This document shows positions 25,288-34,867 of a stretch of 64,000 nucleotides of DNA, piece by piece. Source of the DNA: Clostridium sp. CAG:793 (lineage in GTDB: Bacteria > Bacillota > Clostridia > TANB77 > CAG-508); NCBI GenBank assembly GCA_000433915.1, contig HF993646.1, positions 46,437 to 110,436 of the forward strand. Direction: 5' to 3'. The notes under the pieces are model-generated. The model saw nothing but the letters and a program-made list of their open reading frames with translations. It ran no database searches and was not told the DNA's origin. Position 1 is the stretch's first letter; each line of letters opens with the position of its first letter. Position numbers and translations under genes: made by a program.

Positions 25288-27930
25288 ATGGCAGAAAATG
25301 AATTAGAAAATGCACTAAAAGATTTGGATATAAATAAATTTTCACCTATGATGCAGCATTACATATCAACTAGAAGAAAATATCCTGATAGTATATTATT
25401 TTATCGATTAGGAGACTTTTATGAAATGTTTTTTGATGATGCATTACGTGTTTCAAGAGAGTTAGAGTTAACTCTTACAGGAAAAGATTGTGGTCAAGAA
25501 GAAAGAGCTCCAATGTGTGGAATTCCATATCATGCAGCAGAAGGATATATTTGCAAATTAGTTGAAAAAGGCTACAAAGTTGCTATATGTGAACAGCTAG
25601 AAGATCCAAAACAAGCTAAGGGAATAGTAAAACGTGATGTTATAAAGGTTATAACACCAGGAACCATTGTTGATGGTAGCTTGCTTGAAGAGAAAAAAAA
25701 TAATTATATTATGAGCATTTATAAAGAAGGAATTTATTTTGGTGTTGCAATCTGTGACATTTCGACAGGTGATTTTTATGCAACAGAAATAAAAGAAGAT
25801 AATAATTTCGCAAAATTATTAGATGAAATATCTAGATACAATCCATCAGAACTTGTAATTAATCAAATGCTTGCTGATTCAACAGAAGAAGTGAATGAGA
25901 TTAAACAAAGATTTAATACATATATTTCTAAGGAAAATGAAGAAGTTTTCTCACAAGAATCAAAAAATATAAAGTCTACATTTGATGTTGTAGATAAAGA
26001 TGGAAATGAATACAAAGATTTTGACAAGCATTTATTTGTAATATCAGCTATAAATGGTTTAATGAATTATATTGAAGATACTCAAAAGGAAAGACCTGAT
26101 AATTTAAATAAAATAACAATATATGAAGCTACTAAATATATGGCTTTAGATATAAATGCACGAAGAAACCTTGAACTTACAGAAAAGCTTAGAGATAAAT
26201 CAAAAAAAGGGACTCTACTATGGGTGCTTGATAAAACATCAACCTCTATGGGGGGAAGACTTTTAAGAAGATGGATAAGCGACCCTTTGGTGGATGTAAA
26301 TGATATACAGAATAGACTTGGAGCAGTAAAAGAATTAAAGGAAAATGATATTCTAAGAGACGATGTTATAAATTCTTTGAAAAATGTATATGATATAGAA
26401 AGATTAGCAGGTAAGATTTCGTATGGCACAGCTAATGCGAGAGATTTGATTTCACTAAAAAATTCTGTATCACAGTTGCCTGAATTAAAAGATACACTTT
26501 CTAGAGCAAATTCTAATATGCTAAGTACAATGTATAGAGCATTAGATACTTTAGATGACATATTTAATTTGATAAATATTGCAATAGTTGATGATCCGCC
26601 AATGTCGGTAAAAGAAGGTGGATTAATAAAAAAAGGATATGATGAACAAATTGATGAACTTATTGACTTAACTACTAACGGAAAGAAATGGCTACTTGAT
26701 ATTGAAGCTAAGGAAAAAGAGCTAACTGGAATTAAAAATTTGAAAATTGGATATAATAAAATATTTGGCTATTATATTGAAGTTAGTAAATCTTTTGTAA
26801 AAATGGTTCCAACAGATAGATATATAAGAAAGCAAACTTTAACAACTGGTGAAAGATATATAACAGAAGAGCTTAAGAATATGGAAAATCAGATTGTTGG
26901 GGCACAGGAAAGAATTGTAAATCTTGAATATGACACATTTGCAAAAATAAGAGATCAAATTGAAGAAAATGCAAAAAGATTACAAACAGCAGCTAGTATA
27001 GTTGCTAAAGTTGATGTACTTTGCTCATTAGCAATTGTTGCAAAAGATCAAAATTATTGTATGCCAGTTGTTGATAATTCAGATGTAATAGATATAAAAG
27101 AAGGTCGTCATCCAGTAGTAGAAAAGATATTACATGCTGGTGCATTTGTTCAAAATGATGCATACTTAGATGCTACTGAAAATAGATTAAATATAATTAC
27201 GGGACCTAATATGGCTGGTAAATCAACGTATATGAGGCAAGTAGCTTTAATTACACTTATGGCTCAAATAGGAAGTTTTGTACCGGCTACATCTGCTAGA
27301 ATAGGCGTAGTTGACAAAATCTTTACAAGAGTTGGAGCATCAGATGATTTAAGTATGGGTGAAAGTACGTTTATGGTTGAAATGATGGAGGTTGCAACTA
27401 TTCTAAATAATGCAACAAGCAAAAGCTTAGTTATTTTAGATGAAATAGGAAGAGGAACATCTACGTATGATGGAATGTCAATTGCATGGGCTGTTGCAGA
27501 ATATATTACTAAAATAAAGGCAAAAACATTATTTGCAACACATTATCATGAATTAACAAGCTTGGAAGGAATGTTAGAAGGAACTAAAAATTATCATGTT
27601 GCTGTAAAAGAAAGAGGAGAAGATGTTATATTCCTTAGAAAAATACTTCCTGGAGGAACAGATGAAAGCTATGGTGTGCATGTCGCTAAATTAGCAGGAG
27701 TTCCTAAAGAAGTAACTAAGAGAGCAAATGAAATTTTAAGAAGCTTGGAAAGAAAGAGTGCATTAAAAGAAGAGCCAAAAAGTAATAAACAAGAAGATCA
27801 AGGACAATTAAGCATGTATAATTATAAACTTGCTGAAATTGCACATGAATTAGATAAGATTAAATTAGATGAAATCACACCGATTGATGCTTTAAATATT
27901 TTATCTAAAATTAAAGAAAAAATGATGTAA
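25288..27930 (+). CDS. mutS: DNA mismatch repair protein MutS
   Basis: An 880-residue mismatch-recognition ATPase. The mismatch-binding motif GDFYEMFFDDA is at about residues 47-57. The connector, lever and clamp regions follow, and the ATPase begins with Walker A GPNMAGKSTYMRQ (about residues 639-651), then SMGESTFMVEM and the Walker B VILDEIGRGTSTYDG, and the HYHEL switch. The C-terminal 60 residues have the charged linker and helices used in tetramer formation. The normal partner mutL is not in the window; instead a TGS-nucleoside kinase gene follows at 12 bases. Confidence 0.97.
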   Translation: MAENELENALKDLDINKFSPMMQHYISTRRKYPDSILFYRLGDFYEMFFDDALRVSRELELTLTGKDCGQEERAPMCGIPYHAAEGYICKLVEKGYKVAICEQLEDPKQAKGIVKRDVIKVITPGTIVDGSLLEEKKNNYIMSIYKEGIYFGVAICDISTGDFYATEIKEDNNFAKLLDEISRYNPSELVINQMLADSTEEVNEIKQRFNTYISKENEEVFSQESKNIKSTFDVVDKDGNEYKDFDKHLFVISAINGLMNYIEDTQKERPDNLNKITIYEATKYMALDINARRNLELTEKLRDKSKKGTLLWVLDKTSTSMGGRLLRRWISDPLVDVNDIQNRLGAVKELKENDILRDDVINSLKNVYDIERLAGKISYGTANARDLISLKNSVSQLPELKDTLSRANSNMLSTMYRALDTLDDIFNLINIAIVDDPPMSVKEGGLIKKGYDEQIDELIDLTTNGKKWLLDIEAKEKELTGIKNLKIGYNKIFGYYIEVSKSFVKMVPTDRYIRKQTLTTGERYITEELKNMENQIVGAQERIVNLEYDTFAKIRDQIEENAKRLQTAASIVAKVDVLCSLAIVAKDQNYCMPVVDNSDVIDIKEGRHPVVEKILHAGAFVQNDAYLDATENRLNIITGPNMAGKSTYMRQVALITLMAQIGSFVPATSARIGVVDKIFTRVGASDDLSMGESTFMVEMMEVATILNNATSKSLVILDEIGRGTSTYDGMSIAWAVAEYITKIKAKTLFATHYHELTSLEGMLEGTKNYHVAVKERGEDVIFLRKILPGGTDESYGVHVAKLAGVPKEVTKRANEILRSLERKSALKEEPKSNKQEDQGQLSMYNYKLAEIAHELDKIKLDEITPIDALNILSKIKEKMM

Positions 27931-27942
27931 AGGAGAATACTT

Positions 27943-29589
27943 ATGAAAATATATTATCAAGGAAAAGAAGTAGGGTTACCAGCAGGAGTAACTTGTGTAG
28001 CAGAGATGTTTAAAGAAAACTTACGTATATTTCCTAAACATGTTATAGCATGCAAATGCAATAATGAAGTAAAATCATTAGAATATGAAATAAAAGAAGG
28101 CGATAGTGTAGAGCTTTTGGATTTAACAAGTAAAGATGGTATGCTTGTATATATTAGAGGAGCTTTGTTCTTAGCATGTATGGCATTTAATGAGTTATAT
28201 CCAAATTCACAATTAAGTGTAAATTTCCAACTATCAAATGCTATGTTTTGTGAATTAAAGAATATGGAACTTACAGACGAAATGATTGATAATGTAAGAA
28301 ACAAAATGCATGAATATGTTGAAAAAGACTTGCATATAACAAAGAAAATGATGACAAAATCTGAGGCTAAGGAGTTTTATGATAGAGAGAAAACACTTAG
28401 AGGAATATTACAATTAAGCAATGATGAAAAAGATACAGTTACATTATATTATTGCCAAGATTATTATAATTATTTTTATGGTGTAATGCCTATAAGCACT
28501 GGATTTATTGATATATTTGATATTGAAAAATATAAAACAGGATTTATCGTTAGATATCCTAATAGAAAAAATCCAGAAGAATTAGGAGAATTTAAGGAAA
28601 GTAAAAAGTTTTTAGCAACATTGAAGGAATATGAGGATATTAACAGTTTAATGCATGTACAAACAATTTATCATGTAAATAATGCAATAGCTAAAGATGG
28701 AGGTAAGGATCTTATTCTAACTTCAGAAGCTTTAAATGAAAAGAAAATTGCAGAAATGGCTGATAAGATTGCTAAAAGGCCAGGAATAAAAATGGTATTA
28801 ATAGCAGGACCATCATCATCAGGAAAAACAACTTTTGCAAAAAGACTAGGGATTCAATTAAAGGTAAATGGACTAAAGCCTGTAACAATTGGAACTGATG
28901 ACTATTTTGTAGAAAGACCAATGACTCCTAGAGATGAGAATGGAGATTATGATTTTGAAACAATTGAAGCATTAGACTTAGAGTTATTTAATGAACATCT
29001 AACAAAATTAATAAATGGTGAAACTGTTCAAATGCCTACTTTTGATTTCAAAGAAGGAACAAAAAAATATTTAGGAAAAGAACTTCACTTAGCAGATGAT
29101 GAAATTCTTGTAATAGAAGGAATACATTGCTTAAATGATAGATTAACAGAAAGTATACCAGCAGAAAATAAATTTAAAATTTATATAAGTGATTTAACGG
29201 TATTAAATATTGACTACTTTAATAGAATATCAACAACTGATACAAGATTAGTTCGTAGAATGGTAAGAGACTATAATTTTAGAGGATATTCTGCTTTAGA
29301 CACATTAAAGAGATGGCCATCAGTAAACGCAGGAGAAGACAAAAATATATTCCCTTATCAAGAAGAGGCTGATGCTATGTTTAATAGCTCACTAGTGTAT
29401 GAATTGCCAGTACTTGCAAAGCATGCTTTACCACTTTTAAGAGAAATAAAAGATACTGAAAAGGAATACTCAGAGGCTAAACGTATAATATCTTTCTTAG
29501 AGTATTTTGATCAAATTGAAGATGAAAGTCCAATACCTAATAATTCATTATTACGTGAATTTATAGGAGGTAGTGTATTTGGATATTAA
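27943..29589 (+). CDS. TGS-domain nucleoside kinase, uridine kinase-like
   Basis: A 548-residue fusion typical of Clostridia. Residues about 1-60 are a TGS-like domain. About 60-230 resemble the second additional domain of threonyl-tRNA synthetase (YIRGALFLACMAFNELYP, KDLHITKKMM). About 280-500 form a uridine-kinase/phosphoribulokinase P-loop domain: LIAGPSSSGKTTFAKRL (Walker A near residue 287), TDDYFVERPMTP, and EGIHCLND. It probably phosphorylates a nucleoside; the role of the synthetase-like N-terminus is not known. AAAGGAGAA gives the ribosome site. It sits between mutS and a small RNHCP protein. Confidence 0.85.
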   Translation: MKIYYQGKEVGLPAGVTCVAEMFKENLRIFPKHVIACKCNNEVKSLEYEIKEGDSVELLDLTSKDGMLVYIRGALFLACMAFNELYPNSQLSVNFQLSNAMFCELKNMELTDEMIDNVRNKMHEYVEKDLHITKKMMTKSEAKEFYDREKTLRGILQLSNDEKDTVTLYYCQDYYNYFYGVMPISTGFIDIFDIEKYKTGFIVRYPNRKNPEELGEFKESKKFLATLKEYEDINSLMHVQTIYHVNNAIAKDGGKDLILTSEALNEKKIAEMADKIAKRPGIKMVLIAGPSSSGKTTFAKRLGIQLKVNGLKPVTIGTDDYFVERPMTPRDENGDYDFETIEALDLELFNEHLTKLINGETVQMPTFDFKEGTKKYLGKELHLADDEILVIEGIHCLNDRLTESIPAENKFKIYISDLTVLNIDYFNRISTTDTRLVRRMVRDYNFRGYSALDTLKRWPSVNAGEDKNIFPYQEEADAMFNSSLVYELPVLAKHALPLLREIKDTEKEYSEAKRIISFLEYFDQIEDESPIPNNSLLREFIGGSVFGY

Positions 29590-29613
29590 GCGATGTAATG
29601 AAAGGAGCAGAAT

Positions 29614-29922
29614 ATGAAGAATTTTACTAAAAGAGATGAAAGTTTTGTATGTGAAAATTGTAATGTACAAGTTGAAAAATTAGGATATACTTCAAGAGAC
29701 CACTGCCCACATTGCTTATGCTCAAAACATGTTGATAATATGCCAGGTGACAGGAGCGAAACTTGTCATGGCATATTAAGACCTATTCAGGTTGAGCTAG
29801 ATAACAAAAAAGGATATGTAATTATATATAAATGTGATAAATGTGGTGCGATACGAAAAAACAAAGCCGCAGATGATGATAACAAAGATTTGCTTATAGA
29901 ATTAACAGTTTGCAAACAATAA
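29614..29922 (+). CDS. RNHCP-domain zinc-ribbon protein
   Basis: A 102-residue cysteine-rich protein: FVCENC, then TSRDHCPHCLCSKHVDNMPGDR (about residues 29-51), ETCHGILRPI, and YKCDKCGAIRKNKAADDD. This is the RNHCP family (usual motif RNHCP, here RDHCP), two zinc ribbons of unknown role, possibly nucleic-acid binding. AAGGAG precedes the ATG. It is followed at 16 bases by trpS. Little more can be said from sequence. Confidence 0.85.
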   Translation: MKNFTKRDESFVCENCNVQVEKLGYTSRDHCPHCLCSKHVDNMPGDRSETCHGILRPIQVELDNKKGYVIIYKCDKCGAIRKNKAADDDNKDLLIELTVCKQ

Positions 29923-29938
29923 TAACGGAGGTACATAT

Positions 29939-30982
29939 ATGGAAGGTAATGATGAAAAAATAATGATTGAAGACGTTCTGCCTGATAAAAGTAAGAGAAT
30001 ACTTACAGGTGATAGACCTACAGGAAGATTACATATTGGGCATTACTTTGGTTCTCTAAAGAGTAGAGTAAAATTGCAAGATCAATTTGAAACATTTATT
30101 GAAGTTGCAGATGTACAAGCTTTAACTGATAATTTTAATAATCCAGATAAAGTAAAACAGAATGTAACTCAAATTTTGATGGATGAACTTGCTGTTGGAA
30201 TAGATCCTAATAAGGTAACATTTCTATTGCAATCAATGGTTCCAGAAATAGCTGAATTAACAGTATTTTATTCAAATCTTGTAACAATAGCAAGACTACA
30301 GAGAAATCCAACAGTGAAAACAGAAATTGCACAAAAAAAGGATTTATTTGGTGAAAGTGTAACTTATGGATTTTTAGGATATCCAGTTAGTCAGGCTGCT
30401 GATATTACTGCTTTTGAAGCGGAAATAGTTCCAGTTGGAGAGGATCAATTACCTTTGATTGAACAATGCAGAGAAATTGTTAGAAAATTTAATTCTATTT
30501 ATGGAGATACTTTAAAAGAGCCTAAAGCAGTATTAAGCAGTAATGCTCGTATAAAAGGTCTTGATGGAAATGAGAAAATGGGTAAATCCCTTGGAAATGC
30601 TTTGTATTTATCAGATGATTTTGATACAATAAAAGCAAAAGTAATGTCTGCAGTAACAGATCCAGCTAGAATTAAGAAAGATGATCCGGGTAATCCAGAT
30701 ATATGTATGGTTTATTATTATCATAAATTATTTAGCACAAGTGATGAGTGCCATAATATTTGTGAAGAATGTAAAGCTGGAAAAAGAGGATGTGTTTCAT
30801 GCAAGAAGCAATTAATTGAAAGTGTAAATAATACTTTAGAGCCTATAAGAGATAAAAGACATTATTATGAAGAAAGACCAAATGAGGTAATGGATATATT
30901 AATGTCAGGAACAAAACATGCAAGAGAAATAGCAAAGCAAACAATGGAAAAAGTTAAGAAGTCAATGAAATTAGATTATTAA
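29939..30982 (+). CDS. trpS: Tryptophan--tRNA ligase
   Basis: A 347-residue class I aminoacyl-tRNA synthetase. The HIGH motif is in PTGRLHIGHYFGSL (about residues 25-38) and the KMSKS motif in EKMGKSLGNALY (about residues 212-223). The insertion with CEECKAGKRGCVSCKKQL (about residues 276-293) has four cysteines and probably binds zinc; it is a known trait of some Firmicutes TrpRS. No T-box leader was found: the gene starts 16 bases after the RNHCP gene with ACGGAGGT and is probably read from upstream. Confidence 0.96.
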   Translation: MEGNDEKIMIEDVLPDKSKRILTGDRPTGRLHIGHYFGSLKSRVKLQDQFETFIEVADVQALTDNFNNPDKVKQNVTQILMDELAVGIDPNKVTFLLQSMVPEIAELTVFYSNLVTIARLQRNPTVKTEIAQKKDLFGESVTYGFLGYPVSQAADITAFEAEIVPVGEDQLPLIEQCREIVRKFNSIYGDTLKEPKAVLSSNARIKGLDGNEKMGKSLGNALYLSDDFDTIKAKVMSAVTDPARIKKDDPGNPDICMVYYYHKLFSTSDECHNICEECKAGKRGCVSCKKQLIESVNNTLEPIRDKRHYYEERPNEVMDILMSGTKHAREIAKQTMEKVKKSMKLDY

Positions 30983-30997
30983 TAAAAGGAGAATGAT

Positions 30998-32284
30998 ATG
31001 TTTACAGACTATGTAAAAATATATGCACAAGCTGGAAAAGGTGGAAATGGTGCAATATCATTTAGACATGAAAAATATGTTGCGGCTGGCGGACCTGATG
31101 GAGGAGATGGAGGAAGAGGCGGAGACGTTTATTTTAAAGTTGATCCAGATGCAAATACATTAATTGAATTTAGATTTAAAAAGAAATTTAAAGCTGAAAA
31201 TGGTGAGAATGGTCAAGGTGCAAGGAAATATGGAAAAAGTGCAGAAGACTTATATATACCAGTACCAATAGGAACTGTTATAAAAGATGCGGAAACTAAT
31301 CAAGTATTAGCTGATCTTTCTACACCTGGACAAGAAGCTTTAATTTTAAAAGGTGGAAGAGGAGGTCTTGGCAATTCACATTTCGCAACAGCGACTAGAC
31401 AAGCACCTCGTTTTGCACAAGATGGAGAACCAGGTGAAGAAAAAGAACTTGTGCTAGAATTAAAATTATTAGCTGATGTGGGACTTATAGGATTTCCTAA
31501 TGTAGGAAAATCAACATTTTTGTCAAAAGTAACATCAGCAACTCCTAAGATTGCAAATTATCATTTTACAACAATTGAGCCAAACCTTGGAGTTGTAACT
31601 TCAAAATATGGAGATAGTTTCGTAATTGCTGATATTCCGGGAATTATAGAAGGAGCAAGCGATGGAGTTGGACTAGGAATCCAGTTCTTAAGACATATTG
31701 AAAGGACACGTTTATTGCTACACTTTATTGATGTTTCTGGAACAGAAGGAAGAGATCCTGTAAAAGATTATCAAGTAATTAATGATGAACTAAAAGATTA
31801 TAGTGAGAAATTATCTCATAGAACTCAAATAATAGTTGCTAATAAATCTGATATTGCTCAAGATGATGATAATTATAAAAAGTTAGCTGATATAGCTGAA
31901 AAAAACGGTCAAAAGATATTTAAAATATCAGCTGCTACTGGTGAAGGAGTAGAAGAGCTTATGAATTATGTGTCTAAGACTTTGAAAGAATTACCTAAAG
32001 AAGATTTAATTGATGTAGCGACTCCAAGTGAAGGAGAAAAGGTTTACAGACTAGAGACTAAGAAAGAACCGTTTGCAATTAGCAAAGAAAAAGGTGTATG
32101 GATTGTAAAAGGAGAAGAAGTTGATAGAATAATTAGAAAAGTTAATATTACTGATTATGAATCATTATTTTTCCTACACAGAAAACTAAATGAATTAGGA
32201 CTTGATAAAGCTTTAAAGAAAGCAGGAATCCATGATGGAGATACTGTAAAAATAGGAAATTATGAAATGGAATGGGAAGACTAA
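30998..32284 (+). CDS. obgE: GTPase Obg
   Basis: A 428-residue Obg protein for 50S assembly and stress control. The glycine-rich Obg fold occupies residues 1-158 (GGPDGGDGGRGGDVYF, GGRGGLGNSHFATATRQAP). The GTPase has G1 GFPNVGKSTFLS (about residues 164-175), G3 DIPGIIEGA and G4 NKSD. Residues about 350-428 are the OCT domain found in Gram-positive Obg. AAGGAGAA precedes the ATG, 15 bases after trpS, so the two are probably in one transcript. The next gene has its own promoter. Confidence 0.97.
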   Translation: MFTDYVKIYAQAGKGGNGAISFRHEKYVAAGGPDGGDGGRGGDVYFKVDPDANTLIEFRFKKKFKAENGENGQGARKYGKSAEDLYIPVPIGTVIKDAETNQVLADLSTPGQEALILKGGRGGLGNSHFATATRQAPRFAQDGEPGEEKELVLELKLLADVGLIGFPNVGKSTFLSKVTSATPKIANYHFTTIEPNLGVVTSKYGDSFVIADIPGIIEGASDGVGLGIQFLRHIERTRLLLHFIDVSGTEGRDPVKDYQVINDELKDYSEKLSHRTQIIVANKSDIAQDDDNYKKLADIAEKNGQKIFKISAATGEGVEELMNYVSKTLKELPKEDLIDVATPSEGEKVYRLETKKEPFAISKEKGVWIVKGEEVDRIIRKVNITDYESLFFLHRKLNELGLDKALKKAGIHDGDTVKIGNYEMEWED

Positions 32285-32285
32285 T

Positions 32286-32314
32286 TTGCATTAATTTACA
32301 TAATGTGATATAAT
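32286..32314 (+). promoter_or_regulatory. Promoter of the SleB-like hydrolase gene
   Basis: TTGCAT (32286-32291), 17 bases, TATAAT (32309-32314) with a TGA extended -10, starting two bases after the obgE stop. Confidence 0.75.
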
Positions 32315-32352
32315 ATAAAGTATTATACGGAACAAAAAAGGAGTAATACATC

Positions 32353-33240
32353 ATGGAAATGCACATTGAAAAAATTTTGAACAACACGGTACACTTCTGG
32401 CGGGATCTTGCTAAGGAAGTAAAGAAAGATTGGAGACTTGGGTTTGCATTAATTGTTGGAGTTATTATCAGCTTGATGATCACATTGCCGTATATGTTTC
32501 CAAAACAGGTTCAAACTGCTCATGAAACAGAGAGTACTACCAACAGTGCAAAAGAAACTGGCACTTATGAGGTAGCTCAGGATCGTCAAGAACGTAGTAG
32601 CTATATGGTTACGGTAAATGTTGTAGGTGCTACTAAAGAAATAACTGGAGAGAGCGAACATGTAATGACAATAAGAGAAAATTTTGACAATGAGGATGAA
32701 GTTGCACCAATAGGCGAAAATGCTAAAACTACTGAAGATGCTAAGGACGCTGAAGTAATTGCAGAGCCTACAAGTTATGACTCGAATTACGATATGTTTC
32801 TTAAACTTGTAGCTGCTGAGTCTGGTAATTGTGGACTGGATGAACAAGAAGCAGTGGCACAGTGCATCTGGAACAGGGCTGGTCATGATATGAATAATAT
32901 TATGACTGTTGCTACTGCAAGAGGACAGTTTTCAACTGTAAAGAATGGACAAGCGTATGCTAATTTCTCTGATGGTTATAGAGATGTAAGAATGAGTGAC
33001 ATTAACGATGTTACTAAAGAAGCAGTTGGAAATGTAGTAAATGGTAAAACCACAGTTGTAGAAGAGGCTTTGGCTGATACAGCTAACCAGATGGGACTCT
33101 CAGTGGAAACGTATGCAAGCGGCGGACCGGTATTCTTTTACAGCCCGAAGTACTGCTCCGAAAGTGCATTGGCTGATAGAGCAGCCATTGCCGTGAAAGT
33201 TCAAATTGGAAACCAAGTATTCTATAAAGCTTGGCAATGA
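32353..33240 (+). CDS. Membrane-anchored SleB/CwlJ-type cell wall hydrolase
   Basis: A 295-residue enzyme. Residues about 34-56 form one membrane helix, then a polar Glu/Thr-rich linker to about residue 140. Residues 145-295 are a hydrolase_2 (SleB) catalytic domain: MFLKLVAAESGNCGLDEQEAVAQCIWNRA holds the catalytic Glu near residue 155, followed by ARGQFSTVKNGQAYANFS and SGGPVFFYSPKYC. SleB cleaves spore cortex or vegetative peptidoglycan, probably outside the membrane. It is monocistronic, with its own promoter and a strong terminator, and less AT-rich than the neighbours, one of the higher-GC genes. AAAAAGGAG is the ribosome site. Confidence 0.85.
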   Translation: MEMHIEKILNNTVHFWRDLAKEVKKDWRLGFALIVGVIISLMITLPYMFPKQVQTAHETESTTNSAKETGTYEVAQDRQERSSYMVTVNVVGATKEITGESEHVMTIRENFDNEDEVAPIGENAKTTEDAKDAEVIAEPTSYDSNYDMFLKLVAAESGNCGLDEQEAVAQCIWNRAGHDMNNIMTVATARGQFSTVKNGQAYANFSDGYRDVRMSDINDVTKEAVGNVVNGKTTVVEEALADTANQMGLSVETYASGGPVFFYSPKYCSESALADRAAIAVKVQIGNQVFYKAWQ

Positions 33241-33247
33241 GAACTCC

Positions 33248-33282
33248 AATCGCTCCCCGATTTAAAGGGAGCGATTTTTTTT
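33248..33282 (+). terminator. Strong intrinsic terminator after the SleB-like gene
   Basis: AATCGCTCCC (33248-33257) pairs perfectly with GGGAGCGATT (33267-33276), with an eight-base T run. Confidence 0.95.
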
Positions 33283-33314
33283 AACGCCAAATTCTTTAAT
33301 AATAATTTCTTTAA

Positions 33315-33343
33315 CTGACCAATTAGTACACTTGTATTAAAAA
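33315..33343 (+). promoter_or_regulatory. Upstream promoter with TetR-type operator O1
   Basis: CTGACC (33315-33320), 17 bases, TAAAAA (33338-33343), weaker than the second copy. The spacer contains TTAGTACACTTGTATTAA (33323-33340), near-palindromic, matching O2 in 17 of 18 bases. Confidence 0.5.
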
Positions 33344-33356
33344 ATACAAAATTATA

Positions 33357-33385
33357 TTGCTTTTTTAGTACAATTGTATTAAAAT
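33357..33385 (+). promoter_or_regulatory. Main promoter of the tetR-plsC-GT8 operon with operator O2
   Basis: TTGCTT (33357-33362), 17 bases, TAAAAT (33380-33385). The operator TTAGTACAATTGTATTAA (33365-33382) fills the spacer and overlaps the -10; its core TACAATTGTA is a perfect palindrome. It starts 42 bases after O1, four helical turns. A TetR protein bound here would block RNA polymerase. Confidence 0.75.
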
Positions 33386-33458
33386 ATAGAAAGAAAGGGA
33401 TTATAAAAGTAGATTTAATTCACATAAAGTCGAATTATATATAAACTTGGAGGAAAAG

Positions 33459-34064
33459 ATGCGATTACTACCTAAAAAGAAAAATAAGAAAATAAAAGTA
33501 ACAGCAAAAGAAAAACTAAAAAAAGCAACTTTCGAATTATTATCTGAAAAAGGATATGCATCAGTTTCAACAAGGGATATTGCTAAAAGAGCTGATGTGG
33601 CTGTTGGACAACTTACATATTATTATAAAACAAAAGATGCTCTTATTATGGAAGTTGTTGATGAAACAATAGAATGCTTGATATTAAGCTTAAGGGAATG
33701 TATTGATAGTTCAGATAAAAAAATAGAAACAGCAGAAGATTTTTTTGATGAATTAATCAGGCAAGATGAGAAAACATCCAGAATACTAATAGATGTTATT
33801 TCACAAGCTTTGTACAATAATCAGTTAACTTTGCGTGCAAACGAATTGCTAGATAAATTATCTGAGATAATTACTTCAATATATATATCAGAAAAAAATG
33901 AAGATGAAAATGTAGCTAAAAATTCTGCTGAGAAATTTATAAATTGTGTATTAGGAACAATTGTAAGAAATAATATACACAAATTTAGTATTGAATTTGA
34001 AAATATGGCTAAAGAGAAAACAGCTAAAAAGAAATTATCTGTAAAATCTTTATTTGAATATTAG
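33459..34064 (+). CDS. TetR family regulator, first gene of the lipid operon
   Basis: A 201-residue TetR protein. The HTH reads FELLSEKGYASVSTRDIAKRADVAVGQLTYYYKTKDAL (about residues 25-62). The C-terminal ligand domain is unassigned. I prefer the ATG at 33459, just behind TTGGAGGAAAAG, to the TTG at 33447 inside that ribosome site. Operators O1 and O2 upstream suggest autorepression. The same operator lies at the mreB-like operon (54229) and at 57901, so this protein, or the TetR at 55311, is the likely controller of a wider lipid regulon. The inducer is perhaps a fatty acid or acyl-CoA, by analogy with FadR/FatR-type TetR proteins. Confidence 0.88.
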   Translation: MRLLPKKKNKKIKVTAKEKLKKATFELLSEKGYASVSTRDIAKRADVAVGQLTYYYKTKDALIMEVVDETIECLILSLRECIDSSDKKIETAEDFFDELIRQDEKTSRILIDVISQALYNNQLTLRANELLDKLSEIITSIYISEKNEDENVAKNSAEKFINCVLGTIVRNNIHKFSIEFENMAKEKTAKKKLSVKSLFEY

Positions 34065-34072
34065 AGGAAAAA

Positions 34073-34849
34073 ATGAAAAAAGATAAAGTTATATATTATC
34101 ATGATGAATTAAATGATGATTTTGAGGGAAAAAATATTACTCCAATAAAGATTGATGGAAATTATAAATATATTCATAAAAATCTATTATGGAATTTATC
34201 AGCAGCAATTTTATATAGAGGAATATTAACTCCTGCTTGCTGGTTATATGGTAAGATAAAGTTTGGCTTAAAAATTGAAAATAAAGAAATTTTAAAATTG
34301 TGTAAGAATTCTGGATATTTCCTATATATTAACCATACTCAGGACTTGCTTGATGTAATGACACCTACATTTGTAGGATTTCCAAAAAGAGCATTTGTGA
34401 TTGCACACCCTTCAAATGTATCAATGAGAGGATTAAAAACAATTATTAGAATGCTTGGTGCGTTGCCAATTCCAGGAGATATGGCAAGCAGTAGAAATTT
34501 TATGAATGCTATACAGCAGAAAATAAACAATAAAAATGTAATTGCAATATATCCAGAAGCACATGTATGGCCATATTATACTAAGGTACGTCCTTTTAAA
34601 TCAACGTCTTTCGGGTATCCTGTTGAATTTGATGCACCTGTATTTTCTGTTACAATTACGTATCAAAAAAGGAAATATAGAAAAGAACCTAAAATAGTTG
34701 AATACATTGATGGACCATTTTTCCCAGACAATTCATTAAGCAAAAAAAATGCCAAGGAAAAGCTTAGAAATGAAATTTATAATAAGATGGTCGAAAGAAG
34801 CAATAATAGTAATATTGAGGTAATAAAATATATAAAAGAAACAGAGTAA
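34073..34849 (+). CDS. Lysophospholipid acyltransferase, PlsC-like
   Basis: A 258-residue acyltransferase. The catalytic motif is NHTQDLLD (residues about 84-91, canonical NHxxxxD), and YPEAHVWPYYTKVRPFKSTSFGY (about residues 160-182) is the third block that binds the acyl acceptor. One hydrophobic stretch near residue 43 could lie on the membrane. The glycerol-phosphate acceptor is inferred; acylation of a glycolipid is also possible, given the neighbouring GT8 genes. It follows the TetR gene by eight bases, and the GT8 gene starts 18 bases after its stop. Confidence 0.8.
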   Translation: MKKDKVIYYHDELNDDFEGKNITPIKIDGNYKYIHKNLLWNLSAAILYRGILTPACWLYGKIKFGLKIENKEILKLCKNSGYFLYINHTQDLLDVMTPTFVGFPKRAFVIAHPSNVSMRGLKTIIRMLGALPIPGDMASSRNFMNAIQQKINNKNVIAIYPEAHVWPYYTKVRPFKSTSFGYPVEFDAPVFSVTITYQKRKYRKEPKIVEYIDGPFFPDNSLSKKNAKEKLRNEIYNKMVERSNNSNIEVIKYIKETE

Positions 34850-34867
34850 AAAATGAAAGGAAAAGAT

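Noticed and set aside
29922..29939. T-box leader before trpS
   Set aside because: Only 16 bases separate trpS from the preceding gene.
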